In this document: piece by piece, positions 54,068-59,744 of the stretch
Position numbering within the stretch: the first letter of the stretch is position 1
How the letters are laid out: every line of letters begins with the position of its first letter
Origin: Ferrithrix thermotolerans DSM 19514
GTDB lineage: Bacteria > Actinomycetota > Acidimicrobiia > Acidimicrobiales > CAIXPF01
NCBI GenBank assembly: GCA_945906305.1
Contig: CAMDQT010000021.1
Span: forward strand, 1-59,744
Direction of reading: 5' to 3'
Length of the DNA: 59,744 nt
Translations under genes and position numbers: made by a program
Notes under the pieces: generated by a model
What the model saw: the letters and a program-made list of their open reading frames with translations, nothing else
What the model was told of the DNA's origin: nothing
Database searches by the model: none

Positions 54068-54328
54068 ATGCGCACCTGCATCGGTTGTCGTCGCTGTCTG
54101 CCCCAACTTCAACTCGTGCGGTTCGTGCTCGGCGAGGGTGCTGAATTGGTCGCGAGTCGTGTCGCCATCGGTCGGGGGGCGTGGCTCTGCCCGGATCAAC
54201 GTTGTTGGGACGTTGCCGTGAAACGCCGTGCATTCACCCGTGCCTTACGGTGTGCTCCTCGGCTGCCGGCCACCTATATCGAAGCGGTCAGCAAAAGTGG
54301 TTTCCGAGACACGCTGTGCGCCGACTAA
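54068..54328 (+). CDS. ylxR: YlxR family RNA-binding protein (DUF448)
   Basis: 86 residues. The family motif RTCIGCRR is at the start, LVRFV and GRGAWLCP follow, and VKRRAFTRAL closes the core. YlxR lies between nusA and infB in most Gram-positives and influences RNA metabolism (RNase P modulation has been reported). The frame is open upstream in nusA; the ATG at 54068 is 16 bases after the nusA stop and matches the family N-terminus. Confidence 0.93.
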   Translation: MRTCIGCRRCLPQLQLVRFVLGEGAELVASRVAIGRGAWLCPDQRCWDVAVKRRAFTRALRCAPRLPATYIEAVSKSGFRDTLCAD

Positions 54329-54334
54329 TATCAT
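54306..54334 (+). promoter_or_regulatory. Internal promoter before infB with leaderless start
   Basis: GAGACA, 17 bases, TATCAT, then seven bases to a GTG at 54342. The geometry is optimal, and the -10 lies directly after the ylxR stop (TAA of TAATATCAT). It would give infB a transcript independent of nusA. Confidence 0.5.
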
Positions 54335-54341
54335 CGCTCGC

Positions 54342-54410
54342 GTGTGGCCTGCCCGCGAGTGTCCCGGGGCCGGCAACCGTGTCGCCCAATTGACAAACCT
54401 GAGGGGCTGA
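54342..54410 (+). CDS. Putative 22-residue leader peptide upstream of infB
   Basis: GTG at 54342, seven bases after the TATCAT element, opens a 23-codon frame (VWPARECPGAGNRVAQLTNL and two more residues) that ends with TGA eight bases before the TTG start of infB. The transcript from the internal promoter would begin with this GTG. The gene could couple or attenuate infB translation. No known function; it could also be a chance ORF. Confidence 0.35.
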   Translation: MWPARECPGAGNRVAQLTNLRG

Positions 54411-54418
54411 GAGAGCAC

Positions 54419-57400
54419 TTGCCCGCAAAGATTCGGCTGTACGAGCTCGCACGAGAGCTCGGTCTTACCAACAAGGAGACACTCGACCTCTGTGACGCGC
54501 TCGGGATCGGACTCAAGAGCCACTCGTCAAGCGTCGTGGACGCGCAAGCCGACCGCGTGCGTCGTCGCGCGGAACGCGACGGGCTGATCCGCGACCACCA
54601 ACCACCTGAGGACGAACCGCTCCCGCCAAGGACAGCCAAGGCTGCTGCGCCAACCCCCGCGATAGTGGTCGAAACCCCTGCCGCGAGGCCGCCGGCACCA
54701 GCGTCCGGCTCACCGCTGGAAGCTCCGGCGGTATCCACACCTGCTCCGAGCGCCCCGCTGGAAGCTCCGGCGGTATCCACTCCTGCTCCGAGGGCCCCGC
54801 TGGAAGCTCCGGCGGTATCCACTCCTGCTCCGAGCGCCCCGTTGCAGGCTCCGGTTGTGTCTGTGCCGGCCACTCCTGCGGTTGGCGAGGCACCGGTTGC
54901 GCCGCGACCCACTCCTGGTTCGCCGCCGCCCGGCCGCCCACCAGGTCCGCCGCCCGGTCGGGCTCCCATCGCATCGGGAGGCCGCGAGGTTCCTCGCCGC
55001 CCGGATGGCCCTAGTGCGGGCATGCCTGCTGGGGTGCGTCCTCCGGCTCCCGGTCAGCCAACTCGTCCGACAGGTCCAATGGGGCCAGGCGCAGGTCCGG
55101 GCGCGCCGCGTCCGGCCATGCCTGCTGGGGTGCGTCCTCCGGCTCCCGGTCAGCCAACTCGTCCGACAGGTCCAATGGGGCCAGGCGCAGGTCCGGGCGC
55201 AGCCCCAGGCGCGCCGCGTCCTGCCGGCCCTCCCCCAGGGGAGCGTCCCCCGATGCCAGGAATGCGTCCCGGTCCGGGTGGACCACGCCCGCCTGGGCCG
55301 CCGCGTCCCGGCGGCCCGCCGACCTCTGCCTCTGGTCGGCCGATCCCACCGCCGCCCGGCGGCCCACCCATATCGCGCACTGGAAGGCCAATCCCGCCAC
55401 CTCCCGGCGGCCCGCGTCGTCCTGGACCTAGCGGACCGGGTGGCCCTGGTGGCCCCAGCGGGCCCCGCACTACTGGCGGTCCTGGCGGCGGCGGCTTCGC
55501 CAGCCGTCCTGGCGGCGGCTTCGGTGGTCGTCCTGGTGGTGCTCCTGGCGGTGCTCCTGGTGGTCGTCCTGGTGGTGCTCCTGGTGGCGGTCCTGGCGGC
55601 GGTCCTGGCGGCTTTGCCGGTCGTCCTGGTGGCGGCCCTGGTCGTGGCGGTCCTGGTGGCGGTCCTAGTGGTCGTCGTGGGCCGCAGCAGCGACGCAAGA
55701 GCCGTCGTCGTCGCAGCATGGACGAGCTCCAGCCGCTCGAAATGCCCAGCTATACGCCGGCCAATGCGCCGGTGCCCGACGGTGAGATCGTGGTCGAACG
55801 CGGCTCAACGGCTCAGCAGTTCGGCCCCAAGCTGAGACGAACCGCAGCCGACGTCGTTCGCTTCCTGCTCCAGCAGGGCGAGATGGTGACCGCGACGCAT
55901 TCGCTTTCCGATGACATGATGGAGCTCTTCGCCGCTGAAGTCGGCGCAGTGCTCAAGATGGTCGATCCGGGTGAGGAACAAGAGGTCCAACTCCGTGGAC
56001 GCCTTGGTCTCGATCTAGACAACGACGACGAGGACTACGACTCGCTGCCACTGCGGCCGCCGGTGATCACGGTCATGGGTCACGTTGACCATGGCAAGAC
56101 GAAACTGCTCGACCAGATTCGCCACACCAACGTCGTGGCGGGCGAGGCCGGGGGAATCACCCAACATATCGGCGCCTATCAGGTCGATAAAGAAGGACAG
56201 CTCATCACGTTCATCGACACCCCTGGCCATGAGGCTTTCACGGCCATGCGGGCCCGCGGCGCGGATGCCACTGACATCGTGGTGCTTGTCGTTGCCGCTG
56301 ATGACGGGGTTATGCCCCAGACGCTCGAGGCGATTCAGCATGCCCGTGCGGCCGAGGTTCCCATCGTGGTGGCGATCAACAAGATCGACCGTGCTGAAGC
56401 GGATCCCAATCGGGTGATGCAACAGCTTTCGGAGCGGGGGTTGATCCCCGAAGCCTGGGGTGGCGACACGATCATGGTCGAGGTCTCTGCTCTGCAGAAT
56501 TTCGGCGTTGACGATTTACTCGAGCACCTTCTGGTCGTGTCGGAGGTCGAGGACCTACGGGCGGACAACACCGGTAGGGCGACGGGCGTCGTGCTGGAAT
56601 CCAACCTCGACATAGGCCGTGGTCCGGTTGCGACCGTCCTGGTGCAGCGGGGAACGCTGAAGGTGGGCGACCCGGTGGTCGCTGGCGCCGCCTGGGGCAA
56701 GGTTCGCGCCCTCATCGACCACAACGGCAAGCAGGTCAAATCTGTCGGCCCGTCCACGCCGGTGCAGATTCTTGGTCTGTCTGAAGTGGCCGAGGCCGGT
56801 GACGATTTCATCGTGGCCCCAAGCGAGAAGGTGTCCCGCGAAGTCGCACAGACCCGGGAGCACTGGCAGCGACAGGCATCGTTGGGTAGCGCCCCGCATA
56901 TTGCGGCCGGTGGCGCCCGCCTCGAGGACGTCTTCCGCCAGATTCAGGCGGGCGAGACCGCAACGCTCAACCTGATTCTCAAGGCTGACGTCACCGGTTC
57001 TCTCGAAGCGCTGACCGAATCGCTCAAGAAGCTTGAACGCGACGACGTGAAGCTCAACTTCGTGCTGCGGGGCGTGGGTGGCATCACCAAGAGCGACATC
57101 CAGCTCGCGGCGGCCTCGAACGCCACCCTCATCGGCTTCAACGTCCGGCCGGATCGCAAGGTTCGAGAGATGGCCCACCATGAAGGCGTGGAGATTCGGA
57201 CCTACGAGATCATCTACAACGTGCTCGAGGATATCGAGAACGCCATGCTTGGTCTGCTTGCCCCCGAGTTTGAGGAAGTCGTCACTGGCGAGGCCGAAGT
57301 CCGGGAGATCTTCCGGGTACCCAAGGTCGGATCGATCGCGGGCTGTTATGTGCTCAGCGGGACGATCACCAGGAACTCCAAGGTGCGCTTCTTGCGAGAG

Positions 57401-57568
57401 GGCACCATCATCTGGAAGGGCACCGTTTCCTCGCTACGGCGATTCAAGGACGATGCTCGAGAGGTCAATACCGGCTACGAGTGCGGTATCGGTCTGTCGG
57501 ACTTCCAGGACCTCAAGCAGGGTGACACTATCGAGACCTTCGAGGATCGGGAGATTCCCCGAACCTGA
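54419..57568 (+). CDS. infB: Translation initiation factor IF-2
   Basis: 1049 residues. IF2 delivers fMet-tRNA to the 30S subunit. The N-terminal IF2_N domain starts [20 protein letters not shown]; residues 75-430 are Pro/Gly/Arg-rich, disordered and carry tandem repeats. The G-domain has [24 protein letters not shown] and NKID, followed by domains II-IV. The TTG start gives the normal actinobacterial N-terminus; an earlier in-frame TTG at 54344 is not supported. A purine-rich GAGAGAG lies just upstream of the TTG. Confidence 0.96.
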   Translation: MPAKIRLYELARELGLTNKETLDLCDALGIGLKSHSSSVVDAQADRVRRRAERDGLIRDHQPPEDEPLPPRTAKAAAPTPAIVVETPAARPPAPASGSPLEAPAVSTPAPSAPLEAPAVSTPAPRAPLEAPAVSTPAPSAPLQAPVVSVPATPAVGEAPVAPRPTPGSPPPGRPPGPPPGRAPIASGGREVPRRPDGPSAGMPAGVRPPAPGQPTRPTGPMGPGAGPGAPRPAMPAGVRPPAPGQPTRPTGPMGPGAGPGAAPGAPRPAGPPPGERPPMPGMRPGPGGPRPPGPPRPGGPPTSASGRPIPPPPGGPPISRTGRPIPPPPGGPRRPGPSGPGGPGGPSGPRTTGGPGGGGFASRPGGGFGGRPGGAPGGAPGGRPGGAPGGGPGGGPGGFAGRPGGGPGRGGPGGGPSGRRGPQQRRKSRRRRSMDELQPLEMPSYTPANAPVPDGEIVVERGSTAQQFGPKLRRTAADVVRFLLQQGEMVTATHSLSDDMMELFAAEVGAVLKMVDPGEEQEVQLRGRLGLDLDNDDEDYDSLPLRPPVITVMGHVDHGKTKLLDQIRHTNVVAGEAGGITQHIGAYQVDKEGQLITFIDTPGHEAFTAMRARGADATDIVVLVVAADDGVMPQTLEAIQHARAAEVPIVVAINKIDRAEADPNRVMQQLSERGLIPEAWGGDTIMVEVSALQNFGVDDLLEHLLVVSEVEDLRADNTGRATGVVLESNLDIGRGPVATVLVQRGTLKVGDPVVAGAAWGKVRALIDHNGKQVKSVGPSTPVQILGLSEVAEAGDDFIVAPSEKVSREVAQTREHWQRQASLGSAPHIAAGGARLEDVFRQIQAGETATLNLILKADVTGSLEALTESLKKLERDDVKLNFVLRGVGGITKSDIQLAAASNATLIGFNVRPDRKVREMAHHEGVEIRTYEIIYNVLEDIENAMLGLLAPEFEEVVTGEAEVREIFRVPKVGSIAGCYVLSGTITRNSKVRFLREGTIIWKGTVSSLRRFKDDAREVNTGYECGIGLSDFQDLKQGDTIETFEDREIPRT
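54713..54838 (+). repeat. 42-bp tandem repeat inside infB (three units)
   Basis: Three 42-base units starting at 54713, 54755 and 54797 differ at only two positions and encode [14 protein letters not shown] (one unit has R for S). A fourth, degenerate unit starts at 54839 ([14 protein letters not shown]). The near-identity suggests recent duplication. Confidence 0.9.
55021..55200 (+). repeat. 84-bp perfect direct repeat inside infB (period 96 bp)
   Basis: Bases 55021-55104 and 55117-55200 are identical over 84 bases and encode a Pro/Gly-rich segment ([18 protein letters not shown] and more). The frame is kept, adding 32 residues. The complete lack of synonymous differences indicates a very recent duplication or active homogenisation. 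Confidence 0.92.
55494..55690 (+). repeat. Gly/Arg/Pro low-complexity tract in infB
   Basis: Imperfect repeats of about nine bases (GGTCGTCCT, GGTGCTCCT, GGCGGTCCT) encode GGRPGG/GGAPGG-type runs. Such GC-rich short repeats slip easily. The tract links the disordered N-terminus to the basic SRRRRS segment before the G-domain. Confidence 0.8.
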
Positions 57569-57591
57569 GACCTGACGATGAAGGGTCCACG

Positions 57592-57882
57592 GTGTTCGTC
57601 CTTGCCCTTCGCGTAGATCTTCACCTGCCTGCTTGCCGGTCGTTGAAAGACCGGCGGCAGGTGGTGAAGCCCATCCTCGAACGGGCCAGGCAGCGCTTCG
57701 CGGTGAGTGCCGCGGAACTTGCTGGCCACGACCGCTGGCAACGTGCGCATCTCGGGTTCGCCGTGATAGCCGAATCGCCGCATCATGCACAGGAAATCAT
57801 TGACGAGGTAGAGCGTTTCGTCTGGTCGTTCCCCGAGGCCGAGGTATTGGCCGTGGAACGCTTTTGGCTCGACGATGCCTGA
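57592..57882 (+). CDS. ylxP: DUF503 / YlxP family protein
   Basis: 96 residues. Family signature ALRVDLHLPACRSLKDRRQV at the start and RAHLGFAVIAESPHHAQEIID in the middle. It lies between infB and rbfA as in most Gram-positives; the function is unknown but may be linked to ribosome maturation. The GTG start is 23 bases after the infB stop. Confidence 0.92.
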   Translation: MFVLALRVDLHLPACRSLKDRRQVVKPILERARQRFAVSAAELAGHDRWQRAHLGFAVIAESPHHAQEIIDEVERFVWSFPEAEVLAVERFWLDDA

Positions 57883-57967
57883 ACCTCGCCGCCGCGAACT
57901 ACCGTGCCGGTGGCGCCGGTCGCGGCGGCGACACCGGCGCCGAAAGGGCCCGGAAAGGGCTAGGTGA
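57875..57967 (+). CDS. Possible 30-residue Arg-rich ORF bridging ylxP and rbfA
   Basis: ATG inside the last codons of ylxP opens a 31-codon frame ending TGA six bases before the rbfA ATG. The product would start MPEPRRRELPCRWRRSRRRH and is about half arginine. There is no Shine-Dalgarno and the composition may simply reflect GC-rich DNA, so it is listed mainly because two similar mini-ORFs precede nusA and infB. Confidence 0.2.
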   Translation: MPEPRRRELPCRWRRSRRRHRRRKGPERAR

Positions 57968-57973
57968 AGGACC

Positions 57974-58489
57974 ATGAATCGACGTCGACGCACCCATGGT
58001 GGTTCGAGCCGTGACTATCCGCGCACAGCGCGAGTGAACGAATTGCTCCGAGAGATCATTGGCGACGAACTTGAGCGCATCGATGATCCGCGCTTGGAGT
58101 GGGTCAGCATCACGGGGATCGACGTGAACCCGGAGTTGAGCACCGCCATGGTGTTCTATTCGTCTCTGGGAGGAGCAGAGTCCGATCCGACCGTCTTGGA
58201 GGCACTAGCGGAGCGGCGGGTGCGACTACAGGGGGCCATCGGGCGCCAGGCCCGGCTGCGGCGGACCCCGGAGTTGCACTTCGGCCCCGACCGCGGTGTC
58301 CGCGAGGGCATCCGGGTGGAGGCGTTGCTGCGCGAGCTCGGCCCCTTCCCCGACACTGACGACGAGGTCGTCGTGGGGGAGCACGATCCCAACGCTTCCG
58401 ATCCTGAGCCTGCCCACGCGGCTGAGCTCGCAGGGCAGAATCCGCCCCGGAAGGATAGCGATGGCCCGACGCCCGGCTCCCCCGATTGA
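57974..58489 (+). CDS. rbfA: Ribosome-binding factor A
   Basis: 171 residues, with a KH-like core of about 110 residues (RVNELLREIIGDELERIDDPRL, in part; VSITGIDVNPELSTAMVFYS; LRRTPELHFGPD). RbfA binds the 30S subunit during maturation and cold adaptation. The C-terminal 55 residues are acidic and Pro-rich, probably disordered. AAGG lies upstream of the ATG. Its 3' end overlaps truB by 29 bases. Confidence 0.95.
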   Translation: MNRRRRTHGGSSRDYPRTARVNELLREIIGDELERIDDPRLEWVSITGIDVNPELSTAMVFYSSLGGAESDPTVLEALAERRVRLQGAIGRQARLRRTPELHFGPDRGVREGIRVEALLRELGPFPDTDDEVVVGEHDPNASDPEPAHAAELAGQNPPRKDSDGPTPGSPD

Positions 58490-59387
58490 CGGGGCCTGTG
58501 TCGTGGACAAGCCTGCCGGTTGGACGTCCCACGATGTGGTCGCCAAGTCGCGTGCCCTCCTCGGCACCCGCAAGGTCGGCCACTCGGGAACGCTCGATCC
58601 CGATGCCACCGGGGTGCTGGTGCTCGGTGTGGGCCGGGCGACCCGATTGCTGCGATTCCTCACCGTGCTGGGCAAGGCCTACGTCGGCGAGCTGGTGCTC
58701 GGGAGCACAACCTCGACCCTTGATGCGGCCGGCGAGGTGACCGGTACTTTCGCCATGGACGGCATCACCGTGAGTGATGTCCGTTCGGTGTTGGCTTCCT
58801 TCACCGGTGAGATCGACCAGATACCGCCCATGGTGTCCGCCATCAAGGTCCAGGGCCGACGGTTGCACGAGCTCGCCCGGGAGGGCATCGAGATCGAGCG
58901 AGAGGCCCGTCGCGTGGTCATCCACCGAATCGACGTCGAGTCGACGAATGAGCCGAAGGTGTTCCGCCTGTCGGTGCAGTGCGGTTCCGGTACCTACATT
59001 CGCTCGTTGGCGGCAGATATCGGTACCGCACTCGGTGGCGGTGCCCACTTGCGTAATCTGCGCCGCACCGCCGTCGGAGGTTTCGGTCTTGCTGACGCCC
59101 GTGGGCTCGATCAGCTCCAACTGCTGACCATGCGCGAGGTTCTGCGCGATTACCCGGCGCTCGATACCGACGCGGCTGGGGTGGTGGCCCTAGTTCAGGG
59201 CCGCCAGCTTGGTGCGCAGTCCGTCGTGGCCCGTGCCACCTCCACGTTGGTGCCATTCGGTGCGCCGTCCCCACACGCCGTCTACGGCCCTGATGGTGAC
59301 CTCGTGGCCGTCGTCGAAGAGGTCGATACCGGGTATAAGCCGGTCGTTGTCGTCGCGGTTTCCGGTGGCCCCGAACGGATTGGCTGA
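58461..59387 (+). CDS. truB: tRNA pseudouridine(55) synthase TruB
   Basis: 308 residues. It makes Psi55 in the T-loop of tRNAs. The catalytic Asp (about 46) lies in GHSGTLDPDATGVL, preceded by VVDKPAGWTSHDVV, and followed by VGELVLGSTTSTLDAAGEV and GSGTYIRSLAADIG. A C-terminal PUA-like domain begins near residue 240. The ATG at 58461 lies inside the rbfA end, after AAGGAT. Confidence 0.96.
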   Translation: MARRPAPPIDGACVVDKPAGWTSHDVVAKSRALLGTRKVGHSGTLDPDATGVLVLGVGRATRLLRFLTVLGKAYVGELVLGSTTSTLDAAGEVTGTFAMDGITVSDVRSVLASFTGEIDQIPPMVSAIKVQGRRLHELAREGIEIEREARRVVIHRIDVESTNEPKVFRLSVQCGSGTYIRSLAADIGTALGGGAHLRNLRRTAVGGFGLADARGLDQLQLLTMREVLRDYPALDTDAAGVVALVQGRQLGAQSVVARATSTLVPFGAPSPHAVYGPDGDLVAVVEEVDTGYKPVVVVAVSGGPERIG

Positions 59388-59538
59388 ACCGGCCACCCGA
59401 AGGCGCGTGGTGCAATGCGCCCGACGGTGTGGCCGAGCCGATGACGGGTTCGGTGTGGCATCGCAGTGGGCGAGTAGCGTCAAAGTTGTGTTGGGATAGG
59501 CCACGTTCGGCTCCTGGGTTTGTAGATGAGGTACATCG

Positions 59539-59744
59539 GTGAAGGTCATCGAGGATCAACGGGGCGAGCGGGCTGACGACCGTCGATATGCGGTGACCAT
59601 CGGCACCTACGACGGCGTGCACCTAGGCCATCGCATGGTGATCGAGCGCACCCGGCGTGAAGCAGACGCCCGCCATGCTGGCGTGGCCGTCGTCACCTTC
59701 GACCGCCACCCGGCGTCGGTCGTGCGGCCCGAATCGGCGCCCAA
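59539..59744 (+). CDS. ribF: Bifunctional riboflavin kinase/FAD synthetase (N-terminal fragment)
   Basis: 68 codons visible before the right edge. The N-terminal FAD-synthetase domain shows TIGTYDGVHLGHRMVIERT and VVTFDRHPASVVRPE, which match the RibF nucleotidyltransferase motifs (GxFDGxHxGH; here Tyr for Phe). The GTG start has GAGG seven bases upstream. The truB-ribF order is standard. The gap after truB (about 150 bases) holds no clear gene. Confidence 0.93.
   Translation, partial: MKVIEDQRGERADDRRYAVTIGTYDGVHLGHRMVIERTRREADARHAGVAVVTFDRHPASVVRPESAP

Noticed and set aside
54713-55200. CRISPR-like regular repeats
   Set aside because: The repeats are in-frame coding repeats of the IF2 linker, with no unique spacers and no cas genes.

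Overview
The window is a high-GC chromosomal segment whose gene order matches the actinobacterial housekeeping backbone: coaD, a SepIVA-like gene, DUF177, rpmF, plsX, acpP, rnc, an fpg-like gene, smc, ftsY, ffh, rpsP, khpA, rimM, trmD, rplS, yraN, comM, dprA, a WhiG-type sigma factor, a LytM-like gene, rpsB, tsf, pyrH, frr, cdsA, dxr, rseP, ispG, proS, rimP, nusA, ylxR, infB, ylxP, rbfA, truB, ribF. GTG and TTG starts are frequent. A GTP-type PEP carboxykinase and an archaeal-type prolyl-tRNA synthetase would fit a deep actinobacterial lineage such as Acidimicrobiia. The class is an inference; the phylum is well supported by gene order. No tRNA, rRNA, CRISPR array, insertion sequence or prophage was seen.

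Layout. 1-10.3 kb is metabolic and mixed: a UvrD2-like helicase cut by the left edge, a small zincin, a PH/SHOCT membrane protein, a cytosolic BtuF-like protein, an alpha/beta hydrolase, an alpha-methylacyl-CoA racemase, an iron-ADH-fold protein, a HAD phosphatase, a small membrane protein and pckG. 10.3-22.7 kb runs from recG through CoA, lipid and ribosome genes to smc. 22.7-30.8 kb is an accessory block lying between smc and ftsY: a leftward moxR-DUF58-VWA operon, a divergent two-component system, an AhpD-like protein, a rhodanese and an HtrA protease. 30.8-36.6 kb holds the SRP and rpsP-rplS genes. A three-gene leftward cluster of small uncharacterised proteins (36.6-37.5 kb) precedes comM-dprA. 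40.5-52.1 kb runs from the sigma factor through translation factors, phospholipid and MEP-isoprenoid genes to proS. 52.2 kb to the right edge is the nusA-infB operon, with ribF cut by the edge.

Most of the content is ordinary. The less ordinary observations are: (1) a repeated architecture in which a TANNNT -10 hexamer ends 6-10 bases before the start codon of genes with no Shine-Dalgarno sequence, implying leaderless mRNAs; (2) mini-ORFs that fill the gaps before nusA, infB and rbfA and end at or just before the next start; (3) an Fpg-like protein at the fpg locus that lacks the catalytic proline and nearly all DNA-contact residues; (4) a LytM-like protein beside the sigma factor that has lost all zinc ligands; (5) strong hairpins between rpsB and tsf and between frr and cdsA; (6) long disordered, repeat-bearing N-terminal regions on CdsA and IF2. 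I found no clear new defence or biosynthetic system.
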